The notes under the pieces were generated by a model, which made no database searches, was not told where the DNA came from, and saw only the letters and a program-made list of their open reading frames with translations. This document shows positions 12,454 through 22,598 of a stretch of 64,000 nt of DNA, one piece after another; position 1 is the first letter of the stretch; the number at the start of each line of letters is the position of its first letter. The DNA lies in the NCBI GenBank assembly GCA_020310875.1, contig CM035414.1:199684260-199748259 (forward strand), read 5' to 3'. The position numbers and the translations under genes are program-made. The stretch comes from Ceratopteris richardii. Lineage: Eukaryota; Streptophyta; Polypodiopsida; Polypodiales; Pteridaceae.

Positions 12454-13250
12454 CACATGTAGAATTAACAACTTTAATAGTGCTCTCAATTGGACTATTC
12501 ACAAAACCATGTGCAATCAGATAGGCATGTATCTTTTCATACCAAGCACATGGTGCTTGCTTTAAACCGTATAGTGCCTTCTTTAACTTGCACACCTGGT
12601 TTTCATGCCCTTTTTGCACAAAGCCATGGGGCTGGAAAACATACACTTCTTCATGCAAGTCACCATTCAGAAATGTAGTTTTAATGTCCAGCTGATGTAC
12701 ATTCCAACCATGATGAACTGCAAGTGCACAGATGCTACGAACAGTAGTCATTCGGCATGTAGGTGTAAAGGTCTCATCAAAATCAATGGCTCTTTCCTAC
12801 ACATAACCCTTTGCAACAAGCCTAGCCTTATACGTGTCAATTGTTCCATTAGGTTTATGCTTTAGCTTGTATACCCACTTAGTGCTAATGGCCTTCTTGC
12901 CAAGAGGCAAGTAACATAAAGACCAGGTAGCATTTTTCATGATAGCATCATATTCAGATTGCATTGCAACCATGTAATGTTCAAAATTTTGTGCTTCATC
13001 AAGAAAGAGGCTCAATCTCATTGCAGAGACTAGAGGAAGCCATAGCATAGCAATCTGATGCAAAAGAGGCACTATGAGAGCTTGAACAAGTACGGTATGA
13101 TAGAGATGCATCTAATTTGCTATCATGCAAAGTCTGCACTAGCCATTTTGGCATAGTTTTTGCCTCCTCAATATCAACTCTCTCATCAACAAGTGCATCA
13201 TGTAAATCATAACTACCTATGATCTCATCATGGATGTACAAACTCCTGAT
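12454..13250 (-). mobile_element. C2, copia RT fragment of the C5 family
   Basis: Read on the minus strand, the segment encodes the copia region before RT (AKTMPKWLVQTL, CYAMASSSLC), then RT itself ([65 protein letters not shown]). The residues closely match C5 (about 44850-45550), so this is an isolated piece of that family. No LTR is attached. It abuts the G1 LTR on the left and C3 on the right. It is broken and old. Confidence 0.85.
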
Positions 13251-16200
13251 TTAAACACATTCCTTGGATGACTCTTCAATCAAGAGGCCAAAAACAATCT
13301 AAAAGAAGGTAAATATTATCAAGGTAACTCAACAAGTGCTCTTTATGAAGATAAGAAAGATAAAAAGCAGAAAGAAAAGAAGAAGGAAGATGATGATGAA
13401 GAGGTTTCCCAAGCCAAGTATGCATGCAAGAGCAAAGTGAAAGGGAAGAAGAAAGGAGCAAATCATGAAAAATCAAAAGGACAGGATGTTAAACCTTGTG
13501 CCTTCTCTAAAAAGACTAGCCACACCACTCAAAATTGTTGGTTCAATGGAAGGACTTAGAAAGGAGGTGGTAGAGGTGGATTTGGCAACACTAGAGGTAG
13601 ATATGAACACAATTACAATAATATTAATAGGAACTACAATAGAAAGCATTTCAACAACTACTTAGAGGATCAATACATGAAGATTCATTAGTACTAATGA
13701 ATATGATCCATAAAGAAGGTAAAGAAGGTGAACATCTGATCTATATAGATTCTGGTTGTTCAAACCATGTTGCAGGCAATGTTTCTCTTTCATGTGACTT
13801 GGAAAGTCCAAAGCATAAGCATGAAGTACAAACAAGGCATGTTACCAAGCACAATGTGAAGATTGGTAATGTTAGAGGTCCTAATGACATGAAAAATGTT
13901 CAGAGCAATGTTCTCTATGTACCCACTATCACTAAAAATTTAACAAGTGTAGGTCAAATAGTTGAAAAAGGCTTGCAAGTTAGGTTCACCCAACATGGAG
14001 CTTATGTGAAATTTCCATGTCAAGGCTTCAAGAAGATAGCCATAGGTGAGAAGAATGGTAGACTCTTTACTTTTGAAGTAGGAGAAACCATGAATATAGC
14101 TCTATTCAATTTTTGTCTCTAAAAACCTAAGCTTGAAGTGTGGTATAAGAGACTTGCTCATATGAATGAAAGAACCTTGAAGGATATAGGGATTAGAGTG
14201 TTCTAGGGCAGCCAAATATATCAAAGCAACACATGATCAATAGATGTGATGCTTGTGAAATTGGGAATGCACAAAGACAAGCTTTTGACCACAAAGGCTA
14301 CATCCACACCAATCTCCTAGACTTAGTACACACTCATGTGTGGGGACCAAGCCAAGAACCTTCATTAGTTGGCTCAAGGTACTATGTATCTTTTGTTGAT
14401 GATGATAGTGGGTGGACAATTTTGTACTTTATCAAGAATAAAAGTGAAGTGTTTGAATGCTTTGAAAAATACCTAGCACATGTGCAGAATCATACAAGTA
14501 GATCATTGAAGAAACTCAAATTTGATGAAGGGGGAGAATACTTTTTAAAAGAATTGGATGAGTATTTTCAAGAAAAAGGCATCAAAAGGGAATGATATTG
14601 CAAAGAGGAGAAATAAGATCCTAGCTGGATCAGCAAGGACAATGCTTGAAGAGAAGAATCTACCACATTATTGTTGGGAAGAAGAAATTTCTATTGCTCT
14701 CTATCTTGTGCATTGATTTCTTCCAAATCTCCTCAAGGTATGACCCCTTATGAAGCTTGGAATGGTAGAGAACCAATTCTAGTTCATTGTAGGGTTTTTG
14801 GTTGTTTGGCATATGTACATGTACCTTCACAAATTAGAGGTAAACTAGATGAAAGGGCAACCAATACAGTATTCATTGCCTATGATTCAACTCAAATGTG
14901 CTATAGGTTCTATAATCCATCCACAAATCAATTTACCACTAGTAGGGATGTTATATTTGAAGAATATAGATCATGGTATGATGATGAAAAAAAAGGTAAA
15001 TTTACACTATGATCTTGGTTCATATTTTCATCAATCAAGTAGCAAGCATGTTAGGTAGGTGCAAAACTCAAGAAGCAAATCAAACGATGATCAAGATGAG
15101 AAGGAAAGAGACTATAAGCTCTAGAAATCAAGAGGAAAGGCCAAGATGTAAGAATGTGGGAACGTTCCAAACACACTCCTAGAAGGTCAACGAGGGATAG
15201 AAAGCAACCTGAAAGGTATGGATGTGACTCTACATTTGTAACAAAGCGTCCTAGTTATTTGGCCAAAAACTCAAATTCAAGCGAACCTTCAACATATGAA
15301 GAAGCTAAGTGTAAAACTAATTAGGAGAAACCCATGAAAGAGGAGATAGAGGCCTTGAAGGAAATGGAAACATGGGAATTAGTTCGAATGTAAACAAATC
15401 AAAATGTAATAGGTTGCAGATGTGTCTATAAGTTGAAAAGAAATTCAGATGGATCAATCTGTAGGTACAAAGCTAGATTGGTTCTTAAAAGATTTTCTCA
15501 AACATAGATTACAGACTATGAGGAGACCTTTTCACCAGTTGCCTAGATGACCACCCACTAGACCTTAGTGTAGTAGCTGCAAGGAACTGGAAGCTACTTC
15601 AACTTGATGTGAAGAATTCTTTTCTCAATGGGTGGATTAGTGAAGAGTTATACATGTCACAACCCCCAAGGTTTGGAAATCCTAATTATCCTAATTATGT
15701 ATGCACACTCATAAAGGCATTGTATGGATTAAAACAAGCTCGTAGAGCTTGGAATTTCATATTCGTAACATATCTTCAATATCATGGTTTCAAGTCAAGC
15801 AATGCAAACCCTTCTTTGTTCAATAAGAGGATTCATAATGAAGTCATCTATTTATGTGTTTATGTAGATAATATAAGTATGACATTGATGATTTGAATGG
15901 AATAAAAGGATCGAAGAACATATGGAAGAAGAGTTCAAAATCAATGATCTAGGAGAGCTCACATTTTCTTAGTATGGAGGTCATATATATAGATCAAGGG
16001 ATGTACTTGATTCAAAGGAGGTACATTCAAGATTTACTCCTAAGGCTCATGATAGAGAATGCTAAATGCATAGGTACACCATTGGAAATGAATCATAAAC
16101 TTAGCGTTTATAAAGGTGAGCAGATTGAAGACATAAAAGAATACCAAAGATTGGTCGGTAGCTTGTTCTATGGTACGAAACAAGGGTAGACATTTCATAT

Positions 16201-16821
16201 AGTGAAGGAGTGCTAAGCCAATTCATGTGATCTCCAAGAAGACCACATATGGATGCAGTTAAGAGAGTACTCAAGTATCTCAAGGGCACAATCAATGAAG
16301 GTATATACTATCCTCATTCATCACATTTGGATCTAAAGCTATATGCAGACACAGATTGGGCAAGATCCAAGGATGATAGGGGAAGTACTTCAATATTTTC
16401 AGCATTTGCATGTTCTAAGCTCATGTCATGGAGTTTGAAGAAGCAACCAATAGTTTCATTATCCTCAACTGAAGCAGAATATAGAGATTTCATCATAGAA
16501 AGTTAAGAAACAACATGGCTAAAGGATTTGTATGTAGATATGGGACTTGTGAGTTCCAAACCTTACATATTTGGAGATAATATAACGCTATGCACCTAGA
16601 AACAAATCCTCTTTACCATGAAAGAACCAAACATATAGAGGTTCATTATCAGTTCATCAGCGAGAAGCTCATTGGCAAAGAAAATTGATACTTTTTTATT
16701 CTAATAGAGAAGAAGGTAGCAGATATGATGACTAAAGGACTTGATGGAGTTAAACTTTTCAACTTTAAGTCAATAATAGGTATTCATATCATCAAAGAAT
16801 TAGGACTCAAGCATGCTTTAG

Positions 16822-16834
16822 CTTGAGGGGGAAT
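16822..16834 (+). other. C3 polypurine tract
   Basis: CTTGAGGGGGAAT lies directly before the LTR start TGTTTGG, in the same context as in C1 (a Leu-Lys-His-Ala-type coding tail just upstream). Confidence 0.8.
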
Positions 16835-17883
16835 TGTTTGGACATCAAGCTTACAACATGTTTGAGAAGCACTTCTCTTTATCATTGAAGCAAGAGTTAT
16901 CTATTGAGAATTCATATTGTTGTATAGGTGCATGGTCACTTGTGATATCTCATGAATATTCTTGAATCATGTAAAAGCATATAAGTCCTTAATCTTTAAA
17001 TCCTTGTTAAAGGATAATTGAGAGATACTCAAAATTCCACAAGAATTAGAAGTTGGTGATGTTGGGAATCAATCAATTACCTAAGTCAAGCTTACTTTTC
17101 CTAGATTGTATAAAAGATGATCTTCATCAAAACAACCAAAGCCAGTGTTCTATTGGAATTCAAATCCTTTGTAACAAAGTTTTGGAAAGATCCAAAAAGC
17201 TTATATAAAGACTCACAAATGCTATTTTATTGCAATATACAAGCGCTTTTGGTCTCCACTTTGCTCATCCTTTAGTTCTCTGCATCATCTCCAAGTTCTG
17301 TCAACTTGTAGAGGTTGTTTCTCTCTCTAGAGTGATTCCATCTTTATTAATAAGTACTCATTGCACAGGTAAAATTATCTAGTTTGTGTGTACAATTTTT
17401 TTAAGTATTTGTTTTGGTAGATTGAGAGTAAGACAACCTCTATGGTCTCTAGGTCTATTTCTACACATCCTTGAGAAGTTGGGATTACCACTAATCATAG
17501 TTAAGCTCATAACTAGCTCATTCATTGATGATAAATTCATTTCCTGTGCAGATCAGCTACTCAACCCTATATGTGACCTTACTTTTAAGAGAAATTTGAC
17601 TAATTGCAATCGGGCCAACCATACAAAGAATTTGAAGTTGTATAATCAACACAAAATAGCAAGTCTGTTGATCTAGTCTATGTGCAAACTCATCTGTTTT
17701 GCATCAACCATTTCTCAGTAGTGTTTCAAAGTATATCGTGGATATTCATGCACTAATTGCAATCCCAAAAGGTGTATTTGAATTTTCAAGAGTAAAGGGC
17801 TGGTCCTATGCCGATTAGCTAGACAAAATATTAACACTTGTGACCATAGATTTCTACTTCATCAAGCTACTTCAAGTATTCAC
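16835..17883 (+). repeat. C3 3' LTR (right end inferred)
   Basis: The start TGTTTGGACATC follows the purine tract. The proposed right end, in TTCAAGTATTCACA at 17870-17883, resembles the C1 LTR end (TTCAAGCACA... TTCACA) and ends in CA. No second LTR is available to confirm it, and no target duplication can be tested because the left end of C3 is missing. Confidence 0.55.
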
Positions 17884-18350
17884 ATTTGTTAGTGGATTAT
17901 CCCTTTTGAAGATCCTCATCAATTTTTGAGCCTAATTGGTCAAGCGCATTTTTGCTCTTATCATTATTTTTTGCCTTATCTTCTGTGCTCATAAAGACTT
18001 GTATCAAAGCTATCACTTCTTTCTGACCTTCATTGATAGAGTAAGGGGGAATAGTCATCACCATGTTAACAAGTGATGATTTGCTTTTGTCGGGGTTCTC
18101 ATCATAATCATTATACAAAATGAGTTTCTCCATGCTCATAACAAAAGGATTTTGTTGATGGTATGGCTGGTATTGGGAATCTTGAGGATGTGGGCATTCT
18201 CTAGGTGGGTAGGCCTCTTGTTGACCACCTTATGTGGTAGTTTCCTAACCGATAACCTCTAAAATGATTGGATCCATTAGCATTATAGCCTTCTCTATAG
18301 TCTCTTGGGATTGTGCATAGAATTTTGAGCTAATTCAAAGGGAAAAGGAT
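17884..18350 (-). mobile_element. Probable gag-like remnant, family unclear
   Basis: On the minus strand about 17897-18330 reads as a Pro/Gln/Tyr-rich stretch followed by MSMEKLILYNDYDENPDK and an acidic, Lys/Asp-rich tail. It looks like a retroelement gag or linker region. I cannot name the family; the assignment rests on composition and surroundings alone. Confidence 0.35.
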
Positions 18351-18353
18351 CTT

Positions 18354-18668
18354 TTGATAGTTCAAAGAAGAATCCAAATAAGAAGAACTTCACCAAAGGT
18401 TGTTTTCAATTGTGAAAAGAAGGGTCATTCAATTAAAGATTGCAAGAAGAAGCAAGATGAGGAGAGAAATGGTAGTCTCAAATCCATATGGAAGAATAGG
18501 GAATTTGAAAGTAACACAGAACATAAATTGTGGGTTGCCATAGATGGGTCATGGACAAAGGAAAGCATCCTGAACCTTAGATTCCATGTGACTTCTATAT
18601 CTCATGATTGGTTCAGAATTAGGAGAAGCCAATGCTTCCATTGCATCTCAAACATGCCAAAACCCTAA
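18354..18668 (+). mobile_element. Copia gag/protease junction fragment
   Basis: The basic stretch KVVFNCEKKGHSIKDCKKK is a degraded zinc knuckle. It is followed by NTEHKLWVAIDGSWTKES and HVTSISHDWF, which echoes the copia spacer and protease region (LWVxDSGA... HVTxxxDWF). It is a small, broken piece with no LTR. Confidence 0.5.
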
Positions 18669-19328
18669 GATCAACCATCTACTTGCTAAATTCTGACATT
18701 TGGAGATCCTATTTAGGTTATTGACATCATTGATGACATCATTGATGACATCATTGATGACATCATTGATGGCATCATTGCTAGAGGTTAAGACATTGAA
18801 TGAATACATCAACCAAGCTATTCAGTGTGATAACCGCCTTTTTCAAAGGAAACAAGAAAAACAAGTAGAAGGAATACCTCGCCAATGGAAACCCTTCCAG
18901 CCCACTGAGTATATGCCCAAACCTATGCACATAGATGTAACTTGGTTCCAACCTCATACACAACAAGAGAAATAGAGAAGGAGGGATAACAAGTTATACA
19001 TCTATTGTGGAAACCCTCAGGCATATTCAAGAAATTTGGGAGGTATTCAAGTCCCATTTATATTGCTTACTATGTTAACTTCTTAAGTTTGATCCCAACC
19101 TTGATGCCCCATTTATAATAAAAGTTTCCTTAATATTAAGGTCTCAATTTAGTATACTCCAATCAAGAGATAATAACATGTTTTAGTGTGTGAATGAATC
19201 AAAAACTAAAACATTGGGACACAAAGAACTGTCTCAAAATCCTATGCAATTCCCATTTTTCTTGAATAGGCCTTCGCCATATTGGAGTTAATTGTCCCAA
19301 CAAGAGAATGAACTCCAAAGTTGCAACA
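18669..19328 (+). mobile_element. G2, gypsy gag part (left of G3)
   Basis: The sequence reads LNEYINQAIQCDNRLFQRKQEK, then KPMHIDVTWFQP and a degraded zinc knuckle YIYCGNPQAYSRN. This is the typical end of a Ty3/gypsy gag (LDEFIxLAIRLDNRLxERRxEK ... PMQID ... CLYCGQPGHxxxxC). The element is cut by G3 at 19328. A matching protease lies on the minus strand at 50002-50472, next to the solo LTR, which supports the inversion proposed below. The copy is old and broken. Confidence 0.65.
18721..18780 (+). repeat. 12-bp tandem repeat inside G2 gag
   Basis: About five copies of a 12-bp unit (TGATGACATCAT) stand in tandem, giving a repeated Met-Thr-Ser-Leu reading. Each unit contains TGACATCA, close to a bZIP-type half-palindrome, but this is most simply a slippage expansion in a dead gag. 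Confidence 0.85.
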
Positions 19329-20434
19329 CCAAATGTTGAACGATAATAACTCAATCCAACTTTCGGACGAGTATTATCGGGTCCTTGGGTTCTTGGGAGT
19401 GGTAGGGGTCTGTTAGACAGAGGCCCTGTACTATTTTCCCAATCCTTTACACAATCACCAGTAATTGCTCACTTCTTAATACAGGAGTTGAGTTGAATAC
19501 TAACTATTCCACAGTATGATAAGCGCTGGAATGTTTGGCACTGAATATACTATGGTAATAGCACAGTGATTCTGTCAAAACTTACAACTCCGAGAATACG
19601 TTCTTCTCAAAATACTCCACAATAAGATGATTCATGTGATAACTAAATACACCGAACAAAATGCACAGACAACTCAAATCGAGATTATATTAGACTTTTC
19701 GTATACTCACTCAGATCACAGATTTATACCGCAATTAATGACTCACTAAGACTTCTGTCCACACACAGATCTTTGTCGAATTCCCAATGATCACCGATTA
19801 CTATATAAAACCCTGGTTACTTGACCGAAAAGGTACTAAACTCTGTTCTTATACAGTCTCACGCATGACAATCAATACACAATCTCACAATCGCGAACTA
19901 CAGAGTCATATATAACTGTTCAGCAAGTAGACTCACAGTATCACGAACTTTTCAATGAGAATCGATTCAACCAAAGAATAGCAGAATGATTAAATATGAA
20001 TAGAATGAAACAGTATTCAATGTCCTCAATGAAATCTCATTCACAGTCTTCTAAAATATATTACTCGTGGTCTCCGAACACTTTAGTTACGATGTGATCA
20101 ACCCTCATCACTACAGCGCGCAACAGAACAGAGACGTATCTATCTTTCTGTCTCTCTAACATACACTCATGTTAACTATCACCTCAAGGGTCTGTTTAAC
20201 ACCATAAACTCTGCTCCAACAGTCGAACGAAACGATGATGCAACGACTGAACTCTCTGCTCTTCGATGATAGAACTCTTTTCTCTTCCTGTCTTCTGCTT
20301 TTTATTACTTCCGCATTCTTCATTTACCGCCTCTTGCGAAATTTCCTACCTCTCCGTCATTTCAGCCACCAATCTTGTTTTTCCTTAGTCTGCGGTTGCG
20401 GTTGCGGTTGTCTCGCTCTATTAGCCTTGTAACA
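19329..20434 (-). repeat. G3 3' LTR
   Basis: This is the second LTR of G3, about 1106 bp, starting TGTTACAAGG at 20434 on the minus strand. It matches the 5' LTR almost throughout. The outermost bases differ slightly from the canonical TTTAACA end. Confidence 0.92.
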
Positions 20435-20435
20435 C

Positions 20436-20459
20436 TGGCACGCACGGTGGACTCGAACC
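20436..20459 (-). other. Conserved B-box-like motif before the G3 3' LTR
   Basis: This is the same 24-nt stretch as in G1 at 11935-11958 (starts GGTTCGAGTCC, ends GTGCCA), again one base from the LTR. Upstream sequence differs between the two elements, so the motif stands out as constrained. It occupies the place where a purine tract would be expected. Confidence 0.6.
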
Positions 20460-20498
20460 CGCAAGTGCAATACTGTAGATAATATCCTTTTGTCTGAG

Positions 20499-20519
20499 CT
20501 TTTTTCCTATTTTCTTTCT
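20499..20519 (-). other. Purine tract, possible G3 plus-strand primer
   Basis: Minus-strand sequence AGAAAGAAAATAGGAAAAAA is the only long purine run near the 3' LTR, but it lies about 65 nt from the LTR edge rather than touching it. It could be a displaced tract or chance. Confidence 0.4.
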
Positions 20520-20792
20520 GTACATTTATCAGAAAGATTCTGTATACTGTCCATATGCTGCTGATGTGTCACTGTACGTGATAGGTTGATTTTCCTCAAA
20601 ACTTCCTCAAACTCGTATAGCTGGTCTAGTTACCTCTTCATGAAGTTCTGCTTACTTATATACTTCTTGATCATGTGCTTTAAGTGCTTCGTCTATGGAA
20701 TCAAAGTACCCTCTGTGCTGTTGAATCCATGTCTTCTGCAGAAGTCATGTACTCATAGAGTATCCTGTCACCACCTGGCTGAAAATATCCTT

Positions 20793-22334
20793 TTACGGTG
20801 TCTGTTGGTCCATGCCAGGTTTTGATGTCTCAATCTTTTGTGGTTGTACTTGTTCTAGTGATGGAACAAGTATAGCTAACCATCTTCTGCGAAAAAGTGT
20901 CCAGCGATTTTGAATATGACTATCCAACTGTTCTTTAAGTAAATTTATGTCCATATTTGTCATCATGGTGGCATTTAATTCTACACCCTCATCTTTTAAT
21001 ATGTGCTTTTCAAACTCTTGCAATACTTGTATTCTTGACTGCAAAAGTTGATTTTCGGTTTGCAGGTGAGCATTCAGGGTAGAAAAACTGGACATCTCAG
21101 TTTGAATTTGTGTTTGGATAGCTTGCTGCCACTGATTGAGGCCTTGGACATACTTTTTTATTGTGATTAATTCGGCCGTAATATGCTGGTTGCCTTGTTG
21201 TAATACCTGTATTAGCGCATCTTTGCCGTCCAACTCTTTTTGCATCTGTGCTATTACTGAGTTGGATGCTTGTTCTTGTTGCCGTAAATACTGGGAAACT
21301 TCTTGAAGTTGGTTCTGCATTTGTGTAACAAAATCGGGTTGAATGTTATTCGGTGTTTGCTTTGGACTGGCAGTAGGTACATTGTCTGTCTTTTTTCTTC
21401 TAAGGGACAGCCGAAATGGTGTTCCTACTGTTTGGTTCTGTGGGTGGTTACCTGTGTGTAATAAAGATGCAGCCGAGGTGGAGGGTTGGGCTTCTTCTTG
21501 TGGCGTTGTGTGGTTTTTGTGGTAAAGAGAGGGAGACCTGTGTAACTGTTTCTCCTTTACAGACTCGACAAAACCAAATAAAGCAGCTAAATATACAGGT
21601 AAACGAGTGTATTTTTGGGATCTGCGTCTATCCCCAACAAAAAACTGTTTGTGTAAATGATTGTACAACCAATGAGCCCAACTTACTTTTTCTCCTTTCT
21701 CTGCTTGTACTAGAGGCGAAAAATTTTCTCTAGACATAAGATCGAATCTGACTATAAAGCAGAGCCTTTCTAAGTACCATCTAAATTGTCCCCTGCGAAT
21801 ATATGTCGCATTCTTGATCATAAAATAGCATCTACGACCTTCGCCCTCACCAAATTCTTTTTTCAGGTCATTGTAAGAGCATTTGGGAAAATCTGCTTCT
21901 TCATACAACGGTAATTGAAATACTGACGAAACTAATTGTGGAGAAAATTGTACCTGATTTTCAAGAAAACCTTTTGTTTGTCGCATAATATGTAACTGAT
22001 TCTTTGCATCGTTGTTGCCTGTCCACTGTTCCCAGGGTAATTCAGCAAACTGTAGGAGTCCAATCCTTCGTAACCAGTTCTCATTTTCCCTTGAAGAACT
22101 GTTAAATTCTATTTTGAACCCTGTAGAAAATAATATGTGTTTATGCAGACCTGGTGATGTTATCGAAGTTCTTGAGTCATCTTCATCACCCTGTGATGTA
22201 GTATCAGTTGTTGTCACCACACGATTCTGTGTAAACGTACGTTTTCTGAGTTGCCATCTTAGTATATCCGATTCAGACATGATTGTAAGACTTGCCGAAA
22301 GTAGTGCGCTAGCGGTTTTGGTTAATGAGCACAA
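20793..22334 (-). CDS. G3 ORF3: second head / linker / coiled-coil protein (513 aa)
   Basis: This begins 264 nt after ORF2. Residues about 1-235 form a globular head rich in Trp, Tyr and Phe (LLQFAELPWEQWTGNNDAK, SSVFQLPLYEEADFPK, GQFRWYLERLCFIVRFDL, VSWAHWLYNHLHKQFFVG). Residues 240-335 are a Pro/Thr/Ser linker with a basic patch (RLSLRRKKTDN). Residues 335-480 are a Gln-rich coiled coil (QMQNQLQEVSQYLRQQEQ, LNAHLQTENQLLQSRIQVLQ). An internal Met at residue 19 could also start it. The same layout as ORF2 suggests an ancient duplication or repeated capture, though head residues are not obviously alike. G1 has no counterpart. Function unknown. Confidence 0.75.
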   Translation of the reverse strand: MCSLTKTASALLSASLTIMSESDILRWQLRKRTFTQNRVVTTTDTTSQGDEDDSRTSITSPGLHKHILFSTGFKIEFNSSSRENENWLRRIGLLQFAELPWEQWTGNNDAKNQLHIMRQTKGFLENQVQFSPQLVSSVFQLPLYEEADFPKCSYNDLKKEFGEGEGRRCYFMIKNATYIRRGQFRWYLERLCFIVRFDLMSRENFSPLVQAEKGEKVSWAHWLYNHLHKQFFVGDRRRSQKYTRLPVYLAALFGFVESVKEKQLHRSPSLYHKNHTTPQEEAQPSTSAASLLHTGNHPQNQTVGTPFRLSLRRKKTDNVPTASPKQTPNNIQPDFVTQMQNQLQEVSQYLRQQEQASNSVIAQMQKELDGKDALIQVLQQGNQHITAELITIKKYVQGLNQWQQAIQTQIQTEMSSFSTLNAHLQTENQLLQSRIQVLQEFEKHILKDEGVELNATMMTNMDINLLKEQLDSHIQNRWTLFRRRWLAILVPSLEQVQPQKIETSKPGMDQQTP

Positions 22335-22598
22335 GAACTTGCAGAACGCTATACAGAAAATACTTTGTCGGTCATACGCATTTTATAAATACTAGAACCT
22401 GAGCTGCCACTTACTAAAATGATGATACTTCGGTGATGATAGTTCATGCTGTTTATCAAATTCTAGAATCAAAATCATCATTCTGGAAATCGAAGCTGGA
22501 CTTGGGACGTCTTTTACATGTGCGAAAAATATTATGCATAAAAATCGTGACTTTTATTAAAATATACCAGTACAACACCGGATTTGTAGGCCCAAAAT

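Larger units (their letters stand above)
13255..17883 (+). mobile_element. C3, copia element without its left end
   Basis: A copia element related to C1 but clearly more decayed. Parts in order: a Lys/Glu-rich gag tail with a damaged zinc knuckle (about 13320-13560), protease [16 protein letters not shown] (about 13740), integrase HTHVWGPSQEPS / YVSFVDDDSGW (about 14325-14580), RT (NSFLNGWISEELYMSQPP, GLKQARRAW; about 15420-15890), RNase H (LYADTDWARSKDDRGS, about 16340), a purine tract, and one LTR. It has no 5' LTR or gag N-terminus and is broken many times. Confidence 0.88.

Noticed and set aside
20235-20432. 65-aa frame rich in Leu, Phe and Cys, repeated at 31341-31538 and 50475-50672
   Set aside because: It lies within the G3-family LTR, antisense to the element, and recurs only because the LTR recurs. 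No start context or family support.
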